Shown piece after piece: positions 7,248 through 14,324 of a stretch of DNA of 15,661 nt. Under the pieces are notes generated by a model. That model searched no databases. It worked only from the letters and a program-made list of their open reading frames with translations, and was not told the origin of the DNA. Positions within the stretch are counted from its first letter, which is position 1. Each line of letters opens with the position of its first letter. The position numbers and the translations under genes are program-made. This stretch comes from CAWVWF01 sp963933885 (lineage in GTDB: Bacteria > Bacteroidota > Bacteroidia > Flavobacteriales_C > GCA-002722245), in contig CAWVWF010000071.1 in the NCBI GenBank assembly GCA_963933885.1, positions 1 through 15,661 of the forward strand, given 5' to 3'.

Positions 7248-8158
7248 TACCAATCTTTGTCAATTTTTTTACGAGCTTGTTTTTTCATTTTAGCTCTAAT
7301 CAGCTTTTGCTGAATACTTTTTTCGTTTTTATCAAGCTGTCTTAAAATCTGTTCAGCTTGTTTCTTCTTTATTTGTTGAGCTTTGGCCTTCTTTTGCTCT
7401 TCTTTTTTCTGTTCTTCGTTTTGAGGTTTGTTCTTTTCTCCGTTCTGATCTTTCTTGTCTTTATCCTCGTCTTCCTTTCCTTTTTCTTCGTCAGATTTCT
7501 TTTTATTCTCCTCGTCCTTCTTTTTCTGCTCGTCTTCTTTTTTCTTCTTTTCTTTTTCGCCGTTCTTGTCGTCCTTGTCTTTGTCTCCTTCGCCTTCTTT
7601 CTTCTTGTCGTCCTTTTCCTTTTTATCGCCTTCGTCCTTTTTATCCTTGTCTTTCTTGTCTTTTTGGTCTTGATTCTTGTCTTTATCTTTTTTGTCTTTA
7701 TCGTCGCCTTTTTGATTTTGCTCTTGCGCTAATTTACTTTTAGCATATGCATAATTGTAACGAGCGTCTTCATCGTTAGGGTCGTTTCTAAGCGCATTTT
7801 TGTATGATTCAACAGCTTTATCCCATTCTTGTTTTTTGGCGTGTGCATTTCCAAGATTATGATGAGTTTTAGCAAGGATTGACTTGTCTTCTGTTTGATC
7901 TAATACTTCATTGAACCCCTTTATGGCAGTACTATCTTTACCCTGTTTCAATTGAGAGTTGGAAAGATTGTATTTAGCTTCTGTGGAGCTAGAATCCATT
8001 TGCAAAGCTATCGAGTAGAGCGAATCAGCAGCCGTGTAATTTGAGTCGTTAAACATCTTATTACCTTTTCGGATATAACCGCGTTCTCTCTGACTAACTC
8101 CTGCTGTGCTAGCTAAGATTAGAAGTAGGAGGGTGATATGTTTTAAGAATTTAGCCAC
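7247..8158 (-). CDS. batC: BatC, TPR protein with long Lys/Asp/Glu tract
   Basis: BatC, an exported TPR protein of the Bat cluster, 303 aa. The only usable start is the GTG at 8158, inside the end of batB (16-nt overlap). A weak AGGA lies only 2 nt upstream, so translation is probably coupled to batB. It has a signal peptide (1-22, ending AGVSQ), TPR helices over about residues 26-145 (NLGNAHAKKQEWDKAVESYK, ALRNDPNDEDARYNYA), and a very low-complexity Lys/Asp/Glu segment at about 146-258. A basic helical end (259-303) contains AEQILRQLDKNEKS, which is conserved in BatC-like proteins before the terminus. The charged tract is longer than usual in my recollection of the family and is expected to be disordered. 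It probably links BatB to BatD/BatE in the periplasm, which is inference. Confidence 0.88.
   Translation of the reverse strand: MAKFLKHITLLLLILASTAGVSQRERGYIRKGNKMFNDSNYTAADSLYSIALQMDSSSTEAKYNLSNSQLKQGKDSTAIKGFNEVLDQTEDKSILAKTHHNLGNAHAKKQEWDKAVESYKNALRNDPNDEDARYNYAYAKSKLAQEQNQKGDDKDKKDKDKNQDQKDKKDKDKKDEGDKKEKDDKKKEGEGDKDKDDKNGEKEKKKKEDEQKKKDEENKKKSDEEKGKEDEDKDKKDQNGEKNKPQNEEQKKEEQKKAKAQQIKKKQAEQILRQLDKNEKSIQQKLIRAKMKKQARKKIDKDW
7385..7723. repeat. Low-complexity tract encoding the Lys/Asp/Glu segment of BatC
   Basis: About 340 bp are almost purely pyrimidine on the plus strand (purine on the coding strand), made of irregular repeats of AAA/AAG/GAC/GAT/GAA/GAG codons for residues 146-258 of BatC. 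The repeat units are imperfect (KDKKDKDK, KEKDDKKKEGEGDK). Such a tract is prone to slippage and length variation in frame. Long Phe/Leu/Ser-rich frames on the opposite strand are by-products of the composition. Confidence 0.85.
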
Positions 8159-9204
8159 TTTCCTTTTTTTCTAATGATTAAAAATTCGATGATAATTAGT
8201 AATAAACCAATTCCTATGAAGAACTGGAATTTACTATCGTAGCTTGTAAATTCTTTAGTGTCGTATTCGGTTTTTTTGATTCCTCCAATATCATCCATCA
8301 TAGCTGATAAACCTAATGTTGCATTACTTCCGTGAACATATTTCCCTTTTCCTGCTTTAGCAATTGCTCTAAGAGCCGGTTCGTTAAGTCTTGTGATAAT
8401 AGCGCTCCCATTTCTGTCTTTTTTAATTCCTGCTTTTTTTCCGTTTCTGTATTTAGGAATTGTACTCCCAATTAGGCTACCAAGACCAATTGTATAAACT
8501 TTTATATTGTCTTCACTAGCACCTTCCGCTAGTTCAACAGCTTTTCCATCATGTTCTTCACCATCGGAAATAATAACAACCGCTTTGTTAGTTGGGCTAC
8601 CATCAGGAAATGATTCAATTGCTAATTCAAGTGCGTTGGCGATATTAGTTCCTTGGATTGGAATTAAGTCTGTTGATATATTGTCTAAATACATTTTGGC
8701 AGCAGAATGGTCACTTGTTAAAGGGAGTTGGAGGTAAGCATCACCCGCGAAGACTACTATTCCTATTCTATCAGACCCTAAGCTATTGATGATTTTACTA
8801 ATCGCAAGTTTTGCCCTTTTTAATCTAAACGGCTTGATATCTTCAGCCATCATACTTTTTGAAACATCTAAACAGATGATTAGATTGATACCTGCTTTCT
8901 TTAGCGTCTGCTTTTTATCTCCAAACTGAAGATTACTTGCACCCATAATTAAGAATGAAAACCCAACAGCCCAGATGCTGAAGCGTAGTATCGATCTATT
9001 TCTAGACAGATTAGGGATTAAGCTTTTAATTAAATTACTAGATGCGAATTGCTTTAAATCCTTCTTTTGTTTTAGTCTTTGGAAACTAAAGATTCCAATC
9101 AAAATTAATAGAAAAAGGAAAGAGTAGTTTATCCAATCGAATTGAATACGAATAAAATTCGGATCGTTGAACAGTTGGTTTGATATGTATTGTAGCCAGC
9201 TCAC
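8143..9204 (-). CDS. batB: BatB, VWA domain membrane protein
   Basis: BatB is a VWA-domain protein held in the inner membrane and a likely client of the MoxR ATPase. It is 353 aa from a GTG at 9204 placed directly after the batA stop (TAAGTG). No ATG occurs before residue 88, so the non-ATG start is hard to avoid. Membrane helices lie at about 27-42, 73-90 and 326-344, with the VWA domain between the second and third. The MIDAS motif is complete: DVSKS (Asp113, Ser115, Ser117), Thr186 in IQGTNIANA, and Asp214 in ISDGEEHDG. Metal-dependent ligand binding is therefore expected. The spacing and topology match BatB and are nearly the same as those of BatA, consistent with an old duplication. Some BatB homologues carry a fused TPR tail; here the TPR part is the separate gene batC. 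Confidence 0.93.
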   Translation of the reverse strand: MSWLQYISNQLFNDPNFIRIQFDWINYSFLFLLILIGIFSFQRLKQKKDLKQFASSNLIKSLIPNLSRNRSILRFSIWAVGFSFLIMGASNLQFGDKKQTLKKAGINLIICLDVSKSMMAEDIKPFRLKRAKLAISKIINSLGSDRIGIVVFAGDAYLQLPLTSDHSAAKMYLDNISTDLIPIQGTNIANALELAIESFPDGSPTNKAVVIISDGEEHDGKAVELAEGASEDNIKVYTIGLGSLIGSTIPKYRNGKKAGIKKDRNGSAIITRLNEPALRAIAKAGKGKYVHGSNATLGLSAMMDDIGGIKKTEYDTKEFTSYDSKFQFFIGIGLLLIIIEFLIIRKKGKWLNS

Positions 9205-10242
9205 TTATTCTATAGTTTTAAATATTGTGATATCAAGCGCTTTAGATAATGCAAGTAGCAATAATCCAATCAAAGCAAATGGTAAGAATAACTCAGTTTT
9301 TTTATAGTATTTTAAACTAGCCAATTCTGTTTTTTCTAATTTATCAATTTCTTCATATATATTCTTTAATGCTTCTTGGTTTGTTGCTCTAAAGAATTCA
9401 CCGCCAGTCAGTTCTGATATTTCAGTCATTTCCTTAATATCAATTTTAGTTTCCTTTTCAACTTTACGTTTTCTACCGAATCTATCACGGACAACCTCTG
9501 TGAACTTACGTTTTCCTATTCCTATGATGTATAACTTAATATCGAAAGTTTTAGCTATTTCGGCAGCAGTACGGGGCGTTATTTCGTTATTTGTATTTAC
9601 TCCATCTGTTAAAAGGATGATTACTTTACTCTTTGCTTCGCTATCTTTTAATCGCTTAACCGACGTTGCTATACCTGATCCTATAGCTGTTGATCCTCCA
9701 ACCATTCCAATACTAACATCTTTAAATAGTTCGATGATACGCTTGTGATCTATTGTTAATGGACATTGAGTGAAACTTTCATCTCCAAAAATAACCAATC
9801 CGAATCTATCGTTTTTTCTAGTATTAATGAATTCGGATGCTATTTTCTTTGATGCTTCTAATCTATTTGGTTTGAAGTCTTTAGCTTCCATGGATTGTGA
9901 TACATCTAAAGTGATCACCATATCAATTCCTTCAGTTTTTGTTTCTTCCCAGCTTTTAGCATCTTGTGGTCTGGCTAGTGCTAGGATGAAAAAGGCAATT
10001 GAAAATATTGTTAATGCAAATGGAATATGTCTTAAAAAGGCAAGGGGAGTAGTGCTTCCAAATCCTTTAGATGAGCTATAATGCAGCTCGATTACATCGT
10101 TCTTTTCTTTGTAGAAATAAACAATTATTATAAGCGGAATTACTATAAGTGCCCAGAACCATTGCGGAGAATAGAATTCAGACCATTGGAATAATTTTCC
10201 AAAAGAAGCCTTAAAGATTTGTATGTAATTGTCTTTATTCAA
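9205..10242 (-). CDS. batA: BatA, VWA domain membrane protein
   Basis: BatA is the first of the two VWA proteins of the Bat system, 345 aa, inner membrane. The start is a TTG at 10242, overlapping the previous stop by 8 nt, with a well-placed AGGA eight bases upstream. There is no Met before the first transmembrane helix, so an ATG start is not available. It has helices at about 29-44 (WFWALIVIPLIII), 72-90 (ending in the typical LALARPQ) and 318-336. The intact MIDAS has DVSQS (Asp113, Ser115, Ser117), Thr185 in GGSTAIGSG and Asp213 in LTDGVNTN. LARPQ and TEGIDMVITLDVSQSM are strong BatA signatures. About 17 residues precede the region where homologues usually begin (F-x-x-P-x-W/F-F-W). Expected to bind partners through the metal site, with assembly controlled by MoxR. 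Confidence 0.93.
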   Translation of the reverse strand: MNKDNYIQIFKASFGKLFQWSEFYSPQWFWALIVIPLIIIVYFYKEKNDVIELHYSSSKGFGSTTPLAFLRHIPFALTIFSIAFFILALARPQDAKSWEETKTEGIDMVITLDVSQSMEAKDFKPNRLEASKKIASEFINTRKNDRFGLVIFGDESFTQCPLTIDHKRIIELFKDVSIGMVGGSTAIGSGIATSVKRLKDSEAKSKVIILLTDGVNTNNEITPRTAAEIAKTFDIKLYIIGIGKRKFTEVVRDRFGRKRKVEKETKIDIKEMTEISELTGGEFFRATNQEALKNIYEEIDKLEKTELASLKYYKKTELFLPFALIGLLLLALSKALDITIFKTIE

Positions 10243-11134
10243 CTGTTGTTTCCTGTTTTAAAAATGAATAAAGTACTTCTAGAGCTTGTTCATGCTGACT
10301 TTCAACTCCTTTTTGCTTAGCAAACTTAATCATGTCTGAGAAGTTAAGGATATGTTCAACATCTTTAATTATAGTCTTATTGATTCCTAAGCTTGTAAGT
10401 TGCTCAATTGTTTCATTACTTGTTGATTCAACTGATTTGATTCGATACCTAAATTGAAGGTACTCATTTAGGATTGAGGAAAGCTCTGAATGGAATGCTT
10501 TTTCTTGTCCTTTTAACCATGTTTCTTCTGATTTTAAAATATGGTATCTTTCTGTTAACGTTTCGATTATAGGTTTTTGATAAATAACTTCTTCAATTAC
10601 TCTATTTTTTCTTTTGTCAGCGAAATGTAAGATGGTGTAAATTAAACCTAATGAGAAAATGAAGCCTGCAATTAGCCAATAAACCATTACTGCAATTTCA
10701 TCAAAAACAAACGGAGTATCTAGTTGTCCTTTGTTTGGTTTGATTGGTGCTTGTTGATTTATATTAGGTAAACTGTATTTTAGAAGTAGTGGGTTTGAGT
10801 AAACTATTACGTCGTCTACTAATATTTGAATAGGAGGAATAACATGATAACCACTATCCCATGCAGTAACCAATAATGTTTGGGTGTAGGTGATGGAGTT
10901 ATCGTTTTTGACAGTATCAATTTTAGAATAATTAATTACCTCTATTGCTTCTGAAAGCGTATCTGTTTCGTTTGAATTGTCTCTCCATATAACGTTTTCT
11001 TTCCCGTTGTAAATCAGTGTTATATGCGCTTGCTCTCCGGTTTCAAAACTAGAGCTGTCGCAACTGATTTTAAACGATTGACCAGTTGACCAAATCGAGA
11101 CAGAAAGTAATATGTTTAGTAAAAGTATTCTCAT
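10235..11134 (-). CDS. BatD-like Ig/TM protein between DUF58 and batA
   Basis: This is the small uncharacterised protein normally found between the DUF58 gene and batA in Bacteroidota, 299 aa. It starts at an ATG overlapping the DUF58 stop as TAATG. It has a signal peptide (1-19, ending STGQS), then an Ig-like periplasmic domain of about 110 residues. That domain has a FETGEQAHITL strand and WDSGYHVIPP (92-101), a motif resembling the 'DSGxYxIPP' segment of BatD-type beta domains. A membrane helix follows at about 149-170 and a cytoplasmic helical domain of about 125 residues. The layout is that of BatD reduced to one Ig unit. The C-terminal helical part may contact the DUF58 or MoxR proteins, which is inference. 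No catalytic residues are apparent. It overlaps batA by 8 nt. Confidence 0.85.
   Translation of the reverse strand: MRILLLNILLSVSIWSTGQSFKISCDSSSFETGEQAHITLIYNGKENVIWRDNSNETDTLSEAIEVINYSKIDTVKNDNSITYTQTLLVTAWDSGYHVIPPIQILVDDVIVYSNPLLLKYSLPNINQQAPIKPNKGQLDTPFVFDEIAVMVYWLIAGFIFSLGLIYTILHFADKRKNRVIEEVIYQKPIIETLTERYHILKSEETWLKGQEKAFHSELSSILNEYLQFRYRIKSVESTSNETIEQLTSLGINKTIIKDVEHILNFSDMIKFAKQKGVESQHEQALEVLYSFLKQETTVE
10251..10254 (-). promoter_or_regulatory. Ribosome binding site that decides the batA TTG start
   Basis: The minus strand reads AGGA, then an 8-nt spacer, then TTG. This is one of the very few recognisable Shine-Dalgarno sequences in the window and supports the unusual TTG start of batA, which lies inside the end of the preceding gene. 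Confidence 0.55.
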
Positions 11135-12006
11135 TACCTTGATAGTCGTTTTTTAAACATTTTCATTAATGGAGTAGCATAACTCTCAGCAGTACTAAGT
11201 GATACTTTGTCTACACCTGACTTTTTACAATACAATTCGAAGTTGTAATTTAATTCGTTCCACCAGCTTTTATAGTGCTTCCTAGTAGAGGAGGAGTTCG
11301 TGTTCACCCAGTTTCTTTCTGAAGTTTCTGGATTAAACATTTTAAGTAAACCTAGTTTAGGTAACTCAGTCTCCATTGGATCGAAGCATTTAATAGCAAT
11401 CAAGTCGTGTTTAGACTTTGCTAGCTTCAATGAATCAAAATAGTCGGTTGTTAAAAAATCACTAACTAAAAACGCTGTACATCTACGTTTAACAGCGTTT
11501 GTGAGCTGAATAAGACCAGCGTTTAAGTTTGTTTGTGAATTATCAGGTTCAAACTCTAGTAAGTCTCTAATGATCCTTAAAATATGATTTTTCCCTTTTC
11601 GAGGTGGTATATACTTTTCAACTTTGTCTGTGCAGAAAATAACTCCAACTTTATCATTGTTAGCAATAGCGGAGAAGGCAAGTACTGCACAAACTTCTAC
11701 TATGTATTCTCTTTTAGAGCAGTTAACGGTTCCAAATGATTCAGATGCACTTATATCAATAACGAGCATTACTGTTTGTTCTCGTTCTTCTTCAAAAGTC
11801 TTAACAAAAGGAGCATTAAATCTTGCTGTAACATTCCAATCAATCGTTCGTGTTTCATCACCGTATTGGTAATCTCTAACCTCTGCGAACGTCATTCCTT
11901 TTCCCTTGAAGGCACTACTGTATTGGCCAGAGAAAAGTTGTTTAGACATTCCTCTAGCTTTAATTTCAATTTTCTTGATTTTTTTTAATAATTCAGTAGA
12001 TTCCAA
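11134..12006 (-). CDS. DUF58 domain protein (degenerate VWA, MoxR partner)
   Basis: A soluble cytoplasmic DUF58 protein, 290 aa, regularly encoded next to moxR. The start is a TTG at 12006, nine bases after the moxR stop. Homologues begin 'MxTxELLKKVRKIEIKTR', and MESTELLKKIKKIEIKAR matches this, so the TTG start is credible despite no Shine-Dalgarno. The family hallmark Y-x-x-GD-x-x-R-x-IDWN-x-x-AR is seen at 47-62, followed by FEEERE (71-76). The VWA-like core begins LVIDISASES, with Asp84, Ser86 and Ser88 as a partial MIDAS, and continues with VSDFL (181-185). There is no membrane segment or signal peptide. It likely forms part of the MoxR chaperone circuit acting on BatA and BatB. It overlaps the next gene by one base (TAATG). 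Confidence 0.92.
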   Translation of the reverse strand: MESTELLKKIKKIEIKARGMSKQLFSGQYSSAFKGKGMTFAEVRDYQYGDETRTIDWNVTARFNAPFVKTFEEEREQTVMLVIDISASESFGTVNCSKREYIVEVCAVLAFSAIANNDKVGVIFCTDKVEKYIPPRKGKNHILRIIRDLLEFEPDNSQTNLNAGLIQLTNAVKRRCTAFLVSDFLTTDYFDSLKLAKSKHDLIAIKCFDPMETELPKLGLLKMFNPETSERNWVNTNSSSTRKHYKSWWNELNYNFELYCKKSGVDKVSLSTAESYATPLMKMFKKRLSR

Positions 12007-12015
12007 ATCAAAAAA

Positions 12016-13011
12016 TTAAGGTACTTGTACGTTGTTAATGATGTCTTTAATTATTTGATCTGAATCTATTTCTTCAGCTTCCGCTTCGTATGTTAATCCG
12101 ATTCTATGTCGAAGAACATCTGCAGCTACCAATCTTACATCTTCAGGAATTACATATCCTCTTCTGTTTATAAACGCAACAGCCTTAGCTGCTTTTGCTA
12201 AACTAATTGAAGCTCTTGGTGAAGCTCCAAAGCTGATGAGTTGTTCATGTTTTGAAGAGGGTTCTCTAGTTGCGAAAATCAAGTCAACAATGTATTGCTC
12301 AATTTTTTCATCCATATAAATCTCTTTAACAAGTTTCCTTGCTTCAAGTATTTTATCAGTAGTTACTACTTGATTTGGTTCTGGGAATTTGCTTAATAAG
12401 TTTTGACGCATTATAACCTGCTCGTCTTTCTTATTAGGATATTCAAGTTTGATTTTAAGCATAAACCTATCTATTTGAGCTTCAGGAAGAGAGTATGTTC
12501 CTTCTTGTTCGATTGGGTTTTGAGTTGCTAAAACTAGGAAGGGTTGCGGTAGTGGATAAGTTTCACCACCTATCGTTACTTGCTTTTCTTGCATTGCCTC
12601 TAAAAGTGCACTTTGTACTTTAGCAGGAGATCTATTAATTTCATCTGCTAAAATGAAGTTTGCGAAAACAGGTCCTTTCTTAACAACAAAGTCTTCTTTC
12701 TTTTGATTGTATATTAATGTTCCAATAACATCAGCAGGAAGAAGGTCGGGAGTGAATTGTACTCTATTAAAATCAGCCTTTATTATTTTCCCTAAAGTAG
12801 TAATGGCAAGTGTTTTTGCTAAACCAGGTAGTCCTTCTAGTAATATATGACCATCTGATAGAAGACCGATAAGTAAAGCATTAGTCATTTTGTCCTGACC
12901 AACGATTACTTTTTGCATCTCCATTTTGATAAGATCAACAAAAGCGCTTCCTCGTTCAATTCTTTCGTTTAATTCGCTGATGTTAACTTCAGCTTGGACT
13001 GTGTTTTCCAT
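12016..13011 (-). CDS. moxR: MoxR family AAA+ ATPase
   Basis: A MoxR-type AAA+ ATPase, a chaperone-like enzyme that remodels VWA-containing complexes. The chosen start, ATG at 13011 (MENTVQAE), gives 331 aa; another ATG at 13050 would add 13 residues that homologues lack. Walker A is GLPGLAKT (60-67), Walker B is FILADE with Asp123 and Glu124, and sensor 1 is ATQNP (Asn165). The sequences between them (PDLLPADVIGT, NRSPAKVQSALLEAMQE, GTYSLPEAQIDRFMLK) are those of the family, so the enzyme should bind and hydrolyse ATP. The C-terminal AAA lid contains FGASPRASISLAKAAKA. It is the first gene of the long minus-strand run and is preceded by an intergenic region with a candidate promoter and symmetric repeats. 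This makes it the likely control point for the whole cluster. Confidence 0.95.
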   Translation of the reverse strand: MENTVQAEVNISELNERIERGSAFVDLIKMEMQKVIVGQDKMTNALLIGLLSDGHILLEGLPGLAKTLAITTLGKIIKADFNRVQFTPDLLPADVIGTLIYNQKKEDFVVKKGPVFANFILADEINRSPAKVQSALLEAMQEKQVTIGGETYPLPQPFLVLATQNPIEQEGTYSLPEAQIDRFMLKIKLEYPNKKDEQVIMRQNLLSKFPEPNQVVTTDKILEARKLVKEIYMDEKIEQYIVDLIFATREPSSKHEQLISFGASPRASISLAKAAKAVAFINRRGYVIPEDVRLVAADVLRHRIGLTYEAEAEEIDSDQIIKDIINNVQVP

Positions 13012-13080
13012 GTTGTAATTTGATTTCGAGGTAAATTTAAACTTCAACATTCTAATTACCCAAGAATGTTCGAGAAATCG

Positions 13081-13097
13081 TGTTAATATTTGTTAAC
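13081..13097 (+). repeat. Left arm of inverted repeat, paired TGTTAA boxes
   Basis: TGTTAATATTTGTTAAC contains two TGTTAA hexamers starting exactly 10 bp apart (13081 and 13091). Its reverse complement recurs at 13285-13301 with 16 of 17 bases identical. The arm lies in the moxR leader, downstream of the candidate promoter. Possible operator half. Confidence 0.6.
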
Positions 13098-13178
13098 TAT
13101 TGATGTTGATAAAAGTTGTTGTCATATTTGTTTCAAGGGCAATAAAAGTCATTTCAGGTTAATAATGATTGATTACGG

Positions 13179-13186
13179 CAAATTTA
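13179..13186 (-). promoter_or_regulatory. Candidate Bacteroidota -7 element for the moxR operon
   Basis: The minus strand reads TAAATTTG, an exact match to the Bacteroidota housekeeping consensus TAnnTTTG. A clear TTTG at -33 is missing; a TTTT about 20 nt upstream is the nearest. Transcription from here would leave a leader of about 160 nt before the ATG at 13011, passing through the left repeat arm. Confidence 0.35.
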
Positions 13187-13284
13187 ACTGGATTAGAAAC
13201 ACCTATAAAAGTAGTTTTGTGCTGTGAAGTAAATTAATGAGTTATTAGCTATTATTGAGGTTTTTAATAATTTCGATTAAAAAT

Positions 13285-13301
13285 GTTAACAACTATTAAC
13301 A
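13285..13301 (-). repeat. Right arm of inverted repeat, paired TGTTAA boxes
   Basis: GTTAACAACTATTAACA is the reverse complement of the left arm at 13081-13097 except for one base. On the minus strand it carries two TGTTAA hexamers 10 bp apart. Relative to the candidate moxR -7 element it lies about 100 bp upstream, and it is about 83 bp before the start of the plus-strand gene, so a bound protein could affect both units. Confidence 0.6.
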
Positions 13302-13383
13302 AGCGTCTGTTAGTAATTGATTTTTTAGGCCACTTAAATACTAGTGGTAATCAGTTATTTTGCAGTCTCTTAACGTGTGCCTT

Positions 13384-14271
13384 ATGAAAAATAGATTTTT
13401 TTATCTACTTGTTTTAGTGTTGTTTACAACTATTTCGAATGCTGGTTCTTATCAGTTGAAATATAGAATAGAATGTGCTAAAAGTAACGATTTAGATTTG
13501 ATCAAAGTTATTAACAAAATCCCTGAACTTAGAACTTTTATGTTGCCTTCTGGGTCTGAGATATATTTTTCTGGAGATTACTTTTTTACTTTTCCTGAAG
13601 CTGATACGAGATTAAATGAAATTAAGGCTTTGGGCTTTAAGGATGCTTTTATTAGAGTGTTCAAATATCAAAAAATGCTTAGTAAGCCAGTTGGGAATAG
13701 ATATATTACTAAAGTTATAGCATTAGAAAAAAGAAAAGAAATTAGACGGGAAAAAGAAGAGCGTGCTAGTTTGGAATTTAATTCTAAAGAAAAAAAGGAA
13801 ACGAAGCGTTTCAAGGCTTATTCTAAAGCAGAGGTTGAAGCACTTAAGGAAAAAAGTAAGTTATTAAAGAAAGCTAAAGAGGCAAAATTAGTTGCTAATC
13901 GTATAAAGGCATCCAAAAAGGAAAAAGAAGATAAGGTTGAAAAGTTAGATGAAATTAAACTTAGTGAGACAAGAGTTGTTGATGAAGCTCCAGTATTTAA
14001 GATCTTACTTGCTAAGACCTCAAAAGCAGAGAAAACACCTGATTTAGTTCAATTGTTGACTGATGAAGTTGTATATTCATACTTAGAGGGGAGTAAGAAG
14101 TATTATGCAGTTGGCTTCTATGAGACTAGCAAACATGCTAATAGAAGAAAAAAGACTTATGCTAAATATGCTACTCAAGAGCCCGAAGTTATTGGTTTGT
14201 ATAAAGGGAAAATTGTAAGTCTGAAATTAGCTCAGGAGCTTTACAGAGAATTCAAAAAGTATTCTAAATAA
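13384..14271 (+). CDS. Exported protein with two SPOR-like halves and charged linker
   Basis: The 295-aa product starts at the ATG at 13384. The frame opens 24 nt earlier at a TTG, but only the ATG gives a clean signal peptide (MKNRFFYLLV ... ISNA, residues 1-20). Residues 27-95 have the pattern of a SPOR (murein-binding) domain. A YRIE strand is followed by a helix, an 'SGSEIYFSGDYFFTFPEADTR' type centre (58-76), then LNEIKALGFKDAFIRVFK. A second similar pattern lies at 204-290 (VFKILLAK, VYSYLEGSKKYYAVGFYETS, then helix and strand). Between them (about 110-200) is a Lys/Glu-rich helical linker. The family match is by pattern and both halves are diverged; denuded-glycan binding is inference. 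It is divergent from the Bat operon, shares its upstream region, and ends before the bidirectional terminator. Confidence 0.72.
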   Translation: MKNRFFYLLVLVLFTTISNAGSYQLKYRIECAKSNDLDLIKVINKIPELRTFMLPSGSEIYFSGDYFFTFPEADTRLNEIKALGFKDAFIRVFKYQKMLSKPVGNRYITKVIALEKRKEIRREKEERASLEFNSKEKKETKRFKAYSKAEVEALKEKSKLLKKAKEAKLVANRIKASKKEKEDKVEKLDEIKLSETRVVDEAPVFKILLAKTSKAEKTPDLVQLLTDEVVYSYLEGSKKYYAVGFYETSKHANRRKKTYAKYATQEPEVIGLYKGKIVSLKLAQELYREFKKYSK

Positions 14272-14324
14272 TTGTGTAGCTAATCTTTACTGATTAAGGT
14301 TCTAGTATTATAAAGCTATTTGAT

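Larger units (their letters stand above)
13012..13383. other. Divergent intergenic region, moxR and SPOR-like gene
   Basis: This region of roughly 370 bp separates two divergent transcription units and contains no gene I can support. It is AT-rich and has several TGTTAA/TTAACA hexamers, including the inverted-repeat arms listed separately. A Bacteroidota-type -7 element is seen on the minus strand. On the plus strand, TTATTTTG at 13355-13362 is a one-mismatch version of TAnnTTTG about 21 nt before the ATG of the plus-strand gene. I found no fitting upstream TTG element for it, so it is only a weak candidate. Confidence 0.5.

Noticed and set aside
7358..7732. Long plus-strand frames rich in Phe, Leu, Ser and Val that look like a membrane protein.
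   Set aside because: They are the complement of the Lys/Asp/Glu codons of batC; composition alone explains the lack of stops.
9205..13011. MoxR ATPase with DUF58 and VWA proteins as a possible antiphage (MoxR-VWA) defence module.
   Set aside because: Gene order and the BatA, BatB, BatC, BatD and BatE features identify the ordinary Bat cluster; no nuclease, phosphatase or mobile-element gene is present.
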